Origin: Paulownia fortunei
Taxonomy: Eukaryota > Streptophyta > Magnoliopsida > Lamiales > Paulowniaceae
Direction of reading: 5' to 3'
Assembly: GCA_019321725.1 (NCBI GenBank)
Contig: CM033119.1
Span: 4,675,865 to 4,739,864 of the forward strand
Length of the DNA: 64,000 nucleotides
Shown here: piece after piece, positions 38,701 through 50,907 of the stretch
Numbering within the stretch: position 1 is the first letter of the stretch
How the letters are laid out: the number at the start of each line of letters is the position of its first letter
Notes under the pieces: model-generated
What the model saw: the letters and a program-made list of their open reading frames with translations, nothing else
Told to the model about the DNA's origin: nothing
Database searches by the model: none
Position numbers and translations under genes: made by a program

Positions 38701-41700
38701 AACATGTAATGCATGAATCATATTTGGCCATGTGAGTAGTAAGAGGCTCGGTATCACACATTGCTGACATTTCCCAATTAGAAGTGTCAAATTTGTTTTC
38801 TTGACTAACCATCCTTTCCACCTCAATTATATGTTTATGCTTAATTCCATATTGGTAATGATTATTCTTATTGGTGGAGTGCATTACTCAAATTTTGCTT
38901 AAATTTTCCAATTTTCGATATAGAGATGAAAAGTCGCAACTTTTGCTGGGAGTGAGACGTGCTAACCGTCAACAAACAGCTTTGCCATCTTCGGTTCTGT
39001 CTGCTGATAGCATGCACATAGGAATCCTTGCTGCGGCTGCTCATGCTGCTGCTAGTAGAAGCCCATTTACGATCTTCTACAATCCAAGGTATCTGAGATA
39101 TGTTTAACCATAATGCAATTCTCCTTCAGAGATGCACTTAAGAACATCTAATTTCTGGTTGTCCTTTTGTTTGAGAGCCACTTTGCTTTAATTATATTAC
39201 GCAGGGCATGCCCCTCAGACTTTGTCATTCCATTTGCCAAATATCAAAAAGCTGTTTATAGTTCACAACTCTCCATCGGTATGAGGTTTGGTATGATGTT
39301 TGAAACTGAAGAATCCAGTAAAAGGAGGTAATTTCACATTTGTTGGGACCAGATGAGCTGTTTTCATATGAGACTAGCTCATACTTTAATTGTCTTTATC
39401 CTCTGCTATTATGTTGTTTGAAGTTTCTTTCATTCTACAGATATATGGGCACCATTACCGGTATAAGCGACCTAGATCCACTGAGATGGCCCAATTCGAA
39501 GTGGCGTAGCCTTCAGGTGGTCAAAATCAACATTAAGACTTGTTTACTTGAACATAATTATATTTGTGATATAAATGCTGTGCAAGAGCCTCAGAGTACT
39601 AGAATTCCTGCAGCACTCTCTCTTGATTGGTATTCTTTTGATTAAATACTAATTTTTAATAACAGGTGGAGTGGGATGAGCCCGGGTGTGGTGATAAGCG
39701 AAATAGAGTTAGCCCATGGGAAATTGAAACACCTGAAAGTCTCTTCATATTTCCATCTCTAACTGCCAGTCTGAAACGTCCTTTCCAGTCTGCTTTCATT
39801 GGTATTTTGCTATTATTCAAAATGATTTCTGCTTCGTGTCTTTGTGGCGCACCAAGTAATTATAGTTTTCTTGTATCAGGAGCACAAACAGAATGGGAAA
39901 CTTTGATAAATAGGCCTTTCCTCCGAGTTCCTGAAAATTCACCTGGCAATTTTCATTGTCCCTCAATATCAAGCCTGTGGTCAGATCAGCTAATGAAAAT
40001 GCTTGTAAAACCTCATAGAGTAATCTCTCCTGGGAACATTGCACCTTCTATGCAAGAGGCAAAGGATGCTGCACCTCAAGAAGCGAAATCTCTGATGCAA
40101 TCAGCAGTCAAGCAAAAACCTGGGGTGGTCACTCCAGATGTGTTTCCACAAGGAGAAAACCATCATATCACAAACTCAAGTATATTACTACCAGGAAAAC
40201 CAGCGATGCCCAACAAACTTGAAAACAAAGCATCTTTGGGAACTAGTTCTGAATTGACCAAATTAGAACATGTACTTGCTACAGATCAGTTAATAAGCCA
40301 GTTTCAGTCACAGGGACAGTGCAATGAAGAAAAACTGCCTGTGAAGCTGATGAATCCACACAATCTCATAAATGATTTTGCAGTCATGGACCAGAATAAT
40401 GGCCCGTTACCCTTGCAAACAAGTGGATGGATCACACAATCACGTCTGGACTCACACATTATTCAAACTCAGCAAATTGATCCGTCCCAAGTAGAGTCTG
40501 CTAGTGCAAATGCATTACTTCAATATCCCGGACTGGTTGAATTTAATTCATATCCTCCAATGTGTTCTTCTCCATCTGGATCTTTCAGAAATCCAGGATC
40601 TTTCTCCATGATTAAGAAATCTGATCAGCCTTCTACATCATCAGACACTGCCTATCCTGTGCTGCCTTCATTGGGCCAAGAATTGTGGGATCCTCATTTT
40701 AACAATGTAAAGTGTGTTTCCCAAGCCAATCTTCCTATCCTATTGCCTCATGAAGACATGTCTAACTTTCAGTATAGTTCATGTGGTTTGAAAGACTTAT
40801 CAGATCAGAACCATAACGAGAGTGACATATATAGCTGTCTCAATCTTGATGGTAGTAACAGTGGAAGCACAGTGATTGATCCTTCTGTTTCCAGCATAGT
40901 CTTGGAAGATTTTTGTACATTAAAGAATGCTGATTTCCAGAGTCCGTCTGATTATCTTGTGGGAAACTTCTGCTCAAACCAAGATGTCCAATCCCAGATT
41001 ACATCAGCTAGCCTAGCAGATTCTCAGACATTCTCTCTACAAGAATACGCAGACAACTCAGGTGGAGCATCTTCAAGCAATGTGGATTTTGATGACAACA
41101 ATATTTTGCAGCATGGCTCATGGCAGCAAGTAACTCCAAGGTTCCGAACTTACACAAAGGTAACAATTTTGATTTTTTTATTTTCGAGAAATTATGGGTC
41201 CACAAATAATTCAAAGAAAGAAGAGTTGGATAAGTGCTATGAATATACTTGCCATTTCTGGGACACCTGAAGTAACTCGTCAACACACTGAATTTGGTCC
41301 TTCCTGCCTTCTAACTGTTATCATACGCCTGCATATGGATAATACTTCAATGGGCTCATTTGACGCATAGTATTTTTCACCCCTATTTCTGGAATTTCTT
41401 GTGTCAGGCTGAGTTTGCACCTTTGGTAATTTTCAAGTTTGCCTTGCAGTACTCTTGAATTTTTTATCATTTCTGCAATCTTATTCACACATTGTTATAC
41501 TTCTTGATATGATCCAATGAAATATATTTGACAGATTCAAAAGGCAGGATCTGTTGGAAGGTCGATTGATGTCTCAAGTTTTAAAAACTATGATGAACTA
41601 CGTTCTGAAATTGAGCGCATGTTTGGTCTTGAGGGCCTGCTCATTGACTTGGGTTCCGGATGGAAGCTGGTCTATGTGGATTTTGAAAATGATGTTCTTC

Positions 41701-41964
41701 TTGTTGGTGATGATCCTTGGGAGTAAGTCCCGTAATCAAATAGCCTATTATATTGCTATATATTAGAACTGAAAGTTATTCAATCTAATGTGGCTTGACT
41801 TTTGTAGGGAATTTGTCGGCTGTGTAAGGTGCATTAGAATTTTATCGCCATCGGAAGTTCAGCAGATGGGTGAAGAGGGAATGCAGCTTTTAAACTCTGT
41901 CGGGGTGCAAGGTGTTAAGGGCTCAACCTCACAAGTTGGCTGTGGTAGAGATGGCTCTAACTGA
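32793..41964 (+). CDS. ARF5: Auxin response factor 5 (MONOPTEROS)
   Basis: A nuclear activator ARF that binds TGTC auxin elements and controls embryo, vascular and organ initiation. Exons: 32793-32895, 33119-33231, 34256-34354, 34489-34545, 34748-34900, 35044-35128, 35374-35464, 38924-39088, 39205-39327, 39441-39516, 39666-39801, 39880-41159, 41535-41722, 41808-41964. The sum is 2826 nt (941 aa), all GT-AG and in phase. B3 DNA-binding domain about 145-247 ([33 protein letters not shown]); ancillary ARF domain about 270-355; Q/S-rich middle region about 400-820; C-terminal PB1 about 828-915 with basic-face K830 and acidic OPCA motif ([17 protein letters not shown], 876 on). The middle-region block [12 protein letters not shown] and [15 protein letters not shown] mark ARF5 rather than ARF6/7/8/19. 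Intron 7 (3.46 kb) contains a solo LTR. Confidence 0.96.
36494..36592. repeat. array of CATGCAAATCCATGCA words (RY motifs)
   Basis: Inside the LTR the word ATGCAAATCCATGCA, or a close variant, occurs four times in about 100 bases at irregular spacing. Each copy carries one or two CATGCA cores, the RY element bound by the B3 factors LEC2, FUS3 and ABI3, and the octamer ATGCAAAT. Further CATGCA or ATGCAT words lie on both sides. Any function is inference. Confidence 0.6.
37215..37600. repeat. imperfect tandem duplication of about 192 bp within the LTR
   Basis: The segment from about 37215 to 37405 and that from about 37406 to 37595 align along their lengths. Both share words of the type TCCAATCACTCC, a TTACCA/TTTTCACCA block, a GGATATAGCT/GGATTTAGCT block and AAACAGATT near their ends. 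A more decayed third unit may follow. Sequence duplication inside long LTRs is common. Confidence 0.5.
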
Positions 41965-42600
41965 TTGATTACAAAGCAACCCATTTATTCTTAGACCAGA
42001 GGTTCAGAAGATCTGCTGTCATCTTTGCTCGAGTCTACACTGGTATCTGCTTAAAAAGTTCCACGAAGCTATGCTGATTTAACACAGGTGGCAAATCCTT
42101 GGTCCTGCTGTATTAGAGATTTGGTTTTAGCATGTCGTTTGTAAAGCTGCGATTGTCGTAATTATGAGTAGAACTCTGAGAAAGAAGCACTTTTTTAGCA
42201 TTTTATTATTGTCTTATGATTTACTAGTTCGTTTATGCAATGAAACTAGCATGAATATGGTTTCAAGTGGTTAAATGAACAGGTCACATCTATGGGAATC
42301 TATGTGAGTTCCATTTTATTACATAAACACAAAAAGGGGAAGAATAGAAAAGAAAGGAAGAAAATGAGTAATGTCAAAGCCAAGTCTGACTAAATTTGTC
42401 TTCCAAAGATACTAAGTCAAGCACAAGAGTGGTAGCAGACACAACATGTATAGTTCCCTTACCAAGAAAATGATGATCTTAAAAAAAAAGAAAAAAAGCT
42501 TAATAAGCTGTATGGTTTATGTTGTTTGAAGATGTCGCAATACTTAGCTATAAATTCCTCATCCTTCCATGTTCTTACTTTGACTTCTGAGAGGAATCCT
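41965..42600 (+). other. ARF5 3' flank
   Basis: Expected to hold the 3' UTR and polyadenylation site of ARF5. No coding region is seen. No strong AATAAA signal stands out, which is usual in plants. Confidence 0.5.
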
Positions 42601-45020
42601 TTCACATGAGTTAGATTTTTCTTAATCTTGAAACCAGAGCATCAAGAATGGGTGTACAGTAGCATAGCGTGTGCCGTTGCTTCCAGCAGATGCTACAAGG
42701 TTTCCACTTGCCAGTGATCAGTAACATCAAATTAATGACTTGGTAAGATGCAACAAGGTTTCCACTTGCCAGTGATCAATAACATCAAATTAATGACTTA
42801 GTACCAAACGCATATTAAATGAGCATATTTGGATACTAACTTTTGGGGAGATGTTAAGCTGGGAGCTGTCATTATCAACCTAAGACATTGTATTTAAGCC
42901 AGCATAATGTCAGGATTCTGCATAAACAGAATGTTTACAATAGGGAATACAGGCATTGGACAAGGTGATTATCTATCAAAACAGGCTAGAGTCTCCTCCA
43001 TATAAAGCTTCAGGAATAACAAGAGAAAAAAGATATTAAAGCTCAAGAAGATTTCAGTTTTCACAATGTAAGTCTGGATTCCTGCATGCTTATGCTATTG
43101 CTGAACCACATAATGAATGGAACATTTTAATAACAGAAATCATCAGCCTGCGAGATACTGATGCCTTTCAAGTCACAAAAGACAACAATCGAGTCAAAAA
43201 CCTCAAGAGGGGGAGTTTCTCAGTTTCCTTGAGGCAAGATACCCAGTAAATCCTTGATGTTGGAGATATTGATTAGTTTCACTCCGGCTAATATGAGATG
43301 TGCATGAGTTGAGAACATGAAGGTTCATCCAAAAAGTACTACTAATAGTTTTAAATGGACCTCAGGAAATGAAACTTAGAAAAATATATTCCATAATCTA
43401 GCTTAGAGATGACTGACAAGTCGAGAAGAGTTGGATGATTCTCCAACATGTGCAGCAATATGTGCCAGAGATACTGGACTAAGTTATTGATCAGAGACAA
43501 GCTCTGGTCAATTTAAGGTTGTGCGGCTCATCTAACCACAGAAAGAAATAATAACATAGCCAAAGCACATATGAGAAGCTTGAAATTGATTTATTTGGTC
43601 ATGAAATCTCTGAATCCACAATGTAGCTGAGCAGGAATATAATGACTATAACGGCAAGAGGGATTGTATCCATAGAACTACAAAGTTCTATAATAAACAT
43701 CACTGTTTGACATCAAAATATAAATTCTATGGATTAGAAGGCCCCCTATGATAGTTTGAGGACCACTTGAACTTTTATAAGCTTTTATATAAGCTTTATT
43801 ACAGTTACAGGTACAAGGGAGCTTAGCAACAGCAGTGACTGCACCTGATCAGTAAATTTTTAAGAAATCAGCTTAAATGCATTTACTGGTCAACAAGACT
43901 AGAACCAAATTCCAGAGAATGAAGTGGGTACCCAACACACTGCCTCTGATTTTTATCACAAGCATCCCTTTCATGCCACTGCTTTTACTTGCATCAAGTT
44001 CACAATATTAAATGATAATTAAATGGGAGAAAGATCAAGTCATATTTCAGTTTAAGTTTTAATTATTTAATTTTGGTATGGTCTTACGTTAGGATTTAAG
44101 AACTAGAATTATACAAACATGAAGTGAAAATTTAAGAATAGACTAGTTAACTACAACCAAAATAATAAATGGATATCTAATATGACTCAAGGAAATTATC
44201 GCATCCTATCAAAAGAGGTGGTAGTACACCTTGAAAGGTACTCACATACAGTACAAAATGCGTAGAATTTATGATACTAACTTTGTGGAAGAAAGCATCA
44301 GACAGAATAAAAGAAATGGAAAAGATTGGACGATCTTACAGCATATAGTAAATGCCATGTTGCAAATATCATGGCACCTCAAACTACACTAAATCATATT
44401 AAAGTAAAAGGAACAGGAAATATTTTATTGTAATGTCGAATGAAATGATTTCTGCTACCATAAAGAAGTTATCTGTTCTTTGGTTCACATATTTTTGTTT
44501 GGGAAATTGAACTTCAGATATTAACTGCAGCAAAGACATTATAAAAGGTATTGCCACACGAATCCACTATAAAAAGAAAAAAAATATCAATCAGTGGACT
44601 TATAGACATAAGCTACATTAAACACTCTTCAAAGAGATATATCTGTCAACAAGAGGCTTTCCCCAGTTTTCAAACTAAGACTTATGCAGATACATTTATC
44701 AACTCAATGCCAAAAATTCAAATGTTACATAACCAAATAAAAGTTGAATCACAAAATGTTATTATTCTCTTGTCTATCATATGAGTGATGCAAATATCAC
44801 AGATGGAAAAGCTACTAGACCTTACTGCAGAAAATCGCACCTTTTTAGTTGCAAATACCAATAACCCTATGGTCAGCCTTTGCCCTTCACTTATTTGACA
44901 TTACCAAGAAATCATGAGCATATAAAGTAATGGACTTGGATGAATTCTACAGTATGGAACAAGAACTACTGCTGCAAATCTACTCTCAGCTCCTCTATTT
45001 CCCAGGAGAAAATGTTTTCA
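42600..45020. other. intergenic between ARF5 and the methyltransferase
   Basis: No gene can be supported. The composition is less AT-extreme than elsewhere and may include 3' UTR of the methyltransferase gene or remnants of another gene. A short minus-strand frame at 42622-42725 reads GNLVASAGSNGTRYATVHP and stops soon after; I do not recognise it. A 58-bp tandem duplication lies at 42689-42804. Confidence 0.5.
42689..42804. repeat. 58-bp tandem duplication
   Basis: Two nearly identical copies stand head to tail (42689-42746 and 42747-42804), both holding CAAGGTTTCCACTTGCCAGT and ATCAAATTAATGACTT. They differ at only a few positions, which suggests a recent local duplication. Confidence 0.8.
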
Positions 45021-46267
45021 CTATACCCTGACCGGTTTCTGCAGAACAGCAGACAAGTAAACTTCTGATTTCCCCGAACCATTAATTTTCTCTCCCACAA
45101 CCCACTTTAATTTTTTATACCCAAATCGTTCAATCAACCGAGTTAGATCCCTTTTCTTGTCATCAGTGGAACAATAAAAGTTGTCTAACCAAAACAGTCC
45201 ACCTGCCCTAAGTACACGATCAATATCAAACAGCAAGAACTCCAATTTCTCAGGTCGACCTCCCACATCCAATTCATTAGCTGCATGAACCAAATCAAAC
45301 ACATTATCATAAAATGGAAACCTATGATCCAAGCTAAAATACAAAGGGAAAAGACCCCTAGCAGCAATGAATTCATTGAACGGTGCATCCACATTCAAAG
45401 TGGCAGTGACTACAGTCACATTTCTCTCAGCCATTCTTGCAGCAAAAGTCCCTGAGCCACCACCAATATCGAACCCAATCCTAATCCCACCACTCCCCAT
45501 ACCCAACACATCATCAATAAGGAAATCATTCTTGCTTCGAGCCTTAATATATTTTTGCGTCTCATAACCTTGAACAATATCAAAACAACCAGCACAATCC
45601 CTATTCAATTTCTTACTGTTCAAACAAGCAAGATTCTTGCATCCTAAACCACTCCAGCTATAAATCTTTTCACTAACATTTTTCCAAAGCGAAACAGGAA
45701 AAGGCTGCAAGCCCACCTTAGGGATTGTCTTGCAAAACACCTCCTCCTAGGCAAAGGCTCACATCCCTGAAGAATCAGCTTCTGGCCAAGACTCCAGTCA
45801 TCAGGGCAAAGCCCACTGACTTTATAACTCATGAATTGAGACAGCAAATCCACAGATTTCTCACAAGAATGCCCCACAGATGCCACCATTTCAGTGATCC
45901 CAGTTCTTGAATCTTTCCCCAGTGGCAGCTGATGGCGGTTTAAGAACTCTTTAAGCTCGTTTGCAATATTGGGCCTTGAAAGATCGATGCTTTCGTAGCC
46001 TAAGAGCTCTTTCTCCATCTGGGCTAGCTTTTTTTGCGAAGATTCAATCTCTCTAAGGATTAAGCTTACTTTTTCTGAGATCAAAGAAATGTTCTTGGGA
46101 TAGTTGTGATGGTGAACAGTTGCGGGGCGGTATGTGAAAGCATACAAAGCAAAAAGATTTGTGGTGATTACTGAGAAAAGCATAAGAAAATTTACTGCTG
46201 AGGAACACACTGATGCCCTCTTGAATCTTGCTGTTCCATCTCCTATTTTCAAAGAAACAGAACCCAT
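45021..46267 (-). pseudogene. SAM-dependent methyltransferase-like gene with one frameshift
   Basis: Two overlapping frames form one intronless gene of about 415 codons: the 5' part is 46267 down to about 45733 and the 3' part about 45728 down to 45021. One base is missing near 45728-45733, at the junction after PLPRRRCFA and before KTIPKVGLQPFP. The protein has a short cytosolic N-terminus, a membrane anchor (about residues 27-47, VNFLMLFSVITTNLFALYAF), a coiled-coil-like stretch (about 65-95) and a C-terminal class I methyltransferase domain with GFDIGGGSGTFAARM (motif I, about 45440-45475) and FDLVHAANELD. It resembles plant proteins such as At1g29790, of unknown substrate. I prefer the second ATG (46267) because family members start MGSVSLKIGDG. 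The frameshift may be real or a sequence error. Confidence 0.8.
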
Positions 46268-46299
46268 TCTTCTTGCCCTGTTTTCACCAGTCAATCCTA

Positions 46300-47660
46300 A
46301 ACGTGAAGTAGAAATGGTTGTGAGAGAGAGCAGCAGTGAAGTGAGAACAGTGCAGATTCGAGTGAGTGAGCAAGTGGAAGAGAAAGGATTAAAAGAAAGT
46401 TGATTAGGATAATAATTAATGTAGTAAGCAGAAATTAAGATACTAAACTTAGTATTAGGTTGTCGGTTGGTTTTTAATTGGTGTCCAGCCGTACACGTGT
46501 ACGTAGATTACGTGCAGAGAGGCCATATTTGTGGGTTTTGCCCCAAATTGTGGAGATATAAAATTGAGTTTTGATTTCTCAAGTCCCAACTTCAAAACCT
46601 TTTCTTTTACACAACATGCTCTACATTAATGCAAAAACCCCATTACATACAACCTATGATTATGAGCAATTTATCCACATTGAGACAAAATATTTCAATG
46701 ACTTTGTAATAATCTGTTTTGAAATCCAACAATTTATTTCAAAGTACAACCAATTAATATGCTTTAGGTATCCGACAATTATCTCCATATATACAAATCC
46801 ATGAACACACAAAAAGATGATAATCATTGCGTATCAAAATTAAAATTAAGTATTTAATTTGAATCGATATCGAGATAACGAGATTTAGATGAAAATTGGA
46901 AAAGTAAGAATTTTAAATATTTTTATAATTTAAGTGAGTTATTTTTGGGTAAAATTTATAATTTTAAAAAATACTAGTAGAACTTTATTTTAAAATATTT
47001 TAGTAATAAAATTGTAGTTATATATTTAAAATAGATGGAGTACATTTTTTCATTTCAATAGAAAATTTCAAGAACAGAAACTGTTTTAATAATGCCGACA
47101 TGAAAAATTTGCAGCTAATTATGAATCGACACGTGAAATATATTTTAATTTATTAATGTTATATTTTTATTTATTTTTAAAATTATTATTGAATTTCAAG
47201 ATAAAATAAGATATTTTATTGATAAAAAATAAATATTATCATATGTCAAATTATAATATTTTGACAATAAAGATCGTATTTTTAAATTATGAGTGAATAT
47301 TAATATTTTATTAATTCAAATTATATTTTGTGATTAAAACAGTAAATATCTATCAAATCCTGAATAGCCAATCAATTTCTCCTTATATCATCAAGTAAAA
47401 ATAGGAAGAACGTTCATCTTACATATATAAATGGCAGAAGAAGTTCAAGTAAGAAAGTTGTTAGATGAAGTTCTATTCCATAAAATTTAAAGAGATCTAA
47501 TGTGTTCAAGATAAAAACAAAGCGTTCATTGTGAATACCATAAAAATTATAACGTTTAATTCGAAATTAAGTTGTTAAATCCTCAAATTAACCTTGAAGG
47601 AGCTCGGATGGTCGATTCTATTAATAAGTTACCAAATTCATAAAATCAATATTATTGAGA
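46300..47660. other. intergenic, no gene seen
   Basis: AT-rich sequence upstream of the methyltransferase-like gene, up to the LTR-type insertion at 47667. A G-box-like ACACGTGT lies near 46493-46500, in the probable promoter of the methyltransferase gene. No further coding region is seen. Confidence 0.55.
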
Positions 47661-47666
47661 TCCATA

Positions 47667-49901
47667 TGTTAGAGTAGGATGCCTAACGTTCCAATTAGAT
47701 TGAGTGTATTATACTCTTTTGCTTTTGTAAAGACAATCTTATTGAAAATCATATTAATAAAAAGACATTTTCTTTATCTTATGTCTTGCATTTTTTATTT
47801 CTGCATATTAGATAAAATCCTTAGACCAAATTTAGCTACGGGGCATGGTCGCGCATATGATGGCGATCATGGAACATGCCTCTAAGGTTTTTGTTTTAAA
47901 TAAGTTCCGAGTCGAGAGTTTTTTGAGATGGGACATCAAATAGCTCAGTAAGACTCGTACATATAATGCATGCTTGTGAGACGAGGATGTCACATTCCAT
48001 TGGCATTAGCGTAGAGACGTAAGTGCATATATGTGGGTGCTTATTAGGGAACAAGTACACCGAATATGGCCCGTAAGAAATTCTTAGTTAGAGGCTTTGC
48101 CCGTCGAAATAAGAATTTCTGTGTTGCGATAGTACACAACTAGTCCTCAGACTTGAGGCACGATGGTAGCCTTGTGTGCATCCTGCAGCACTTTGATATA
48201 TCTTCTGATTGCTTGACAATCACAAAGGGGGTATGTTGGGTATTGCACTGGTGTGCATGGAGGTTTGTGAGTGGCCAACATAGAATTTGACACTTGTCTT
48301 TTTAAACAAGGGAATCTCCTGTGTTTCATAGTTCGTGATTCAAAGACCTTGGTCAAGGCAGAATGAATTGTGATTCATCAAGAATCATTGGAACTTGAAA
48401 TGGGATCACAACAATTGAATCATTTAGGGTTTCGACTTATAATTCATGCCTTAGATTCAATCAGGAGATTAGCTGTCGAAAGGACCGTACGTGTATGGTA
48501 CTCGCAACTGAAATAGGTGTACTCGCTATTTCACCTAAAACTAGTTTGTCATGATTACTTGCTAGGTGTTTTCATGGATAGTGAGGATCTTGGAATTAAG
48601 GAGTTGATTCCAAACGAATTAATTAATTGGATTAATTAATTGGAATAATTATAATTCATAAGTTGCAAATGTTGTAAACCCACTACTAGCTTAGTAGTGA
48701 ATCTAAGAGGGTCACACATCTTTATGAAAAATAATATTTTTAATTTTAGATTTTATCCAATGATTGTAAATTAATTAATTAATACTGATCAATTAATTAA
48801 TTAAGGGTTCTATTTAATTTAATAATTAAATTAAATTATTCAATTAAGTAATTGGATTATTTAATTGGACCTAATTTGATTAGGAAGTCGAATTGGAGTA
48901 AATTAAATTAATCAATTGGATTGATTAAATTGGGATTGAATCAATTGAATTGATTTGGGAATTTTTGAGTTCAAACCCAAAATAAATGTGGATCACTTAA
49001 GAAGCCCACTAAAGTATGAAGAGAATAAATTAAGTAAATATGATTTATTTAATTAACATATTTATAGATAAATAAATATAGTGATCAATTTTATAGGATA
49101 AAATAGGCCACTAAGATTTAATTTATGTATAAATATAATTATAGTATATATATATATATGATATATATCTATCTTGATATTATTTGAAGAGTTCAAATTA
49201 ATATCAACAATGTATGTAGACAATTTTGATGATTAATGTAGTCTCAAATTAGTCCACATACAATAGAAGAGTGAAAAAAAAAAAAAAGAGTTGTTGGAAG
49301 ATTTGGAATCCTTCCAAGATAAAGTTTTGAAGTAGTTCAAAATAGAAAAACTTTCCAAGAGTTGGAAAAGTATTAAAATTTTCAGCCTTATATATATGAG
49401 GGATGAAAATTACATAATTCAATTCAAAAATTTGAGTAAAAATATTTTGTTTAAAGTCTTCTATTTTTACTCTTCAAGAAAAGAAAAGAAAGGAAAAGAA
49501 AATCAGTTTCTTGTTATATTCTTCATATTATTGTTTCAAAAACTTAAAGAATCAATCTTTATTGTTCTTGAAAATACACTCCGGTTCTAGATTAGTAAAC
49601 AATTAAAAGGATACTAGCAAATCCTTTTGATTGGTGTTGCTTTCCGTATCGTGGACCTGATAGAGGGGAGACACTTGGATCGCTGCGAGTTCTGATAGTC
49701 CAGGATAAGCAATTGATTGCTTTATTCCCTACAACAACCGGAGTGCACGAAAGGTATAATCCGATTTTATATTTATTTATATATTCACTTGAATAAGCGC
49801 GATCGTTAAAATCGCTTTCGAATCAAAGGGGTTAAATTTATGTTTGATAAAAATTTAAATTTTTCGCTGCGTATACCCCTACGATTATAGCGAACCCAAC
49901 A
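47667..49901. mobile_element. LTR-type insertion, probably a solo LTR
   Basis: The element starts TGTTAGAGTAGG and ends GAACCCAACA, with TGTT...AACA termini. It is flanked by the perfect 5-bp duplication CCATA (47662-47666 and 49902-49906). Its length is 2,235 bp. No gag/pol ORF, primer-binding site or second LTR is visible. The right part includes a GC-richer segment (about 49620-49760). This fits a long solo LTR; a short non-autonomous LTR element is an alternative. Confidence 0.7.
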
Positions 49902-49906
49902 CCATA

Positions 49907-50907
49907 TTCACTCATCAAATTTAATAAATTTTTATTTATATAATATTTTTTTATTTATAATTTTTGTAAACAATAAATTTTATGTTATACACATAAGCGT
50001 GAAATAGAGCTTAAAAAAACCCAGATATAATTGTTCGGTCTCTCCAAAATTAGAGAATCTAGCTAACACGTGAGGACAATTATGCCATTTACATTACTAT
50101 AAATTGAAGCATGGCGAGTAGGAAGAAGAACCTGGAATAGAAAGTAATAGAGATGTAAAATTGACAGCAAAACCATGGGATGGATAAGTAAGTTTGATCT
50201 GAAACAAAGCCAAAGTTCCTAACAATGGACTCTTAGTCTGCAAGACACCCATTTAGAAGGAATTCAAAAGGCACACAGAGAATAAAGGGAAAGATAACGA
50301 AGAGCACTTAGCGTTACAAGAATTTTTCACAGTCATCAACTTGCCATGTAAAAAAACAGATGCTTCTTATGTGTTTATGTGAAAATTTTAATTGTTGACT
50401 TCATTTATATTGTAAACTGTAATAAACTAGAAATTGTTGTTGTTTTTATTCTATTTTTTGAAGTTCAGAAGACAATACTATGATAGTTGCAACTGTAGAA
50501 AAACACGAATTAGATGATAAAGGGAGTAATAGAATAATTATCTAATGACAAATATGTTCTAACATAGTTGATGATAAAGAAGAAAGTTCCAGAATGATTT
50601 ATCAAATGATTGATGAAGATATACAATTCGACAAGAGTAGATACTCCTTCCTGCTTTCCAAAACTATTGAAACATAGGCATTATATCCCTTCCCAAGTTG
50701 ACAAGCATTTGCATCAAATAAAGCTGTGTCTAAATCCTTGGGAAGATGTAGCCATTCTATGTACATAGAAAAGAATGATTCAGAAAATACATTATGTGAT
50801 TCTTATCTCAGCTTTTGCATGAGAAGCCTCTGAAAATAAGACAACTTAGCTCCCGTATACAATGTCTCTATTACAGTAAGGACATGGATAATTGTGGGCC
50901 TGGTACC
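49907..50907. other. intergenic 3' of the PPR gene
   Basis: No coding region is seen. The right part, from about 50600, is less AT-rich and probably holds the 3' UTR of the PPR gene. Confidence 0.5.

Larger units (their letters stand above)
35853..38758 (-). mobile_element. solo LTR-like insertion in ARF5 intron 7
   Basis: The element begins TGTAACACCCCC and ends GGTATCACA, with TG...CA termini, and is flanked by the perfect 5-bp duplication CATTG (35848-35852 and 38759-38763). It is 2,906 bp long and has no gag/pol ORF, so it behaves as a solo LTR. Read on minus it starts TGTGATACC and ends GGGGGTGTTACA. It contains the word GAGCTAACGCTCAGCAAG, which I associate with Gypsy Tekay/Del-type LTRs from memory. 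The clade call is tentative; the insertion call is strong. It accounts for most of the 3.46-kb intron. Confidence 0.8.

Noticed and set aside
39666..41270. Treating the 534-codon ORF as one ARF5 exon
   Set aside because: It includes the 78-nt intron 11 and the start of intron 12. The ARF5 family pattern and splice signals show the true exons end at 39801 and 41159.
41554..41766. 70-codon ORF over the last part of ARF5
   Set aside because: It is a wrong-frame shadow of exon 13, which encodes PB1.
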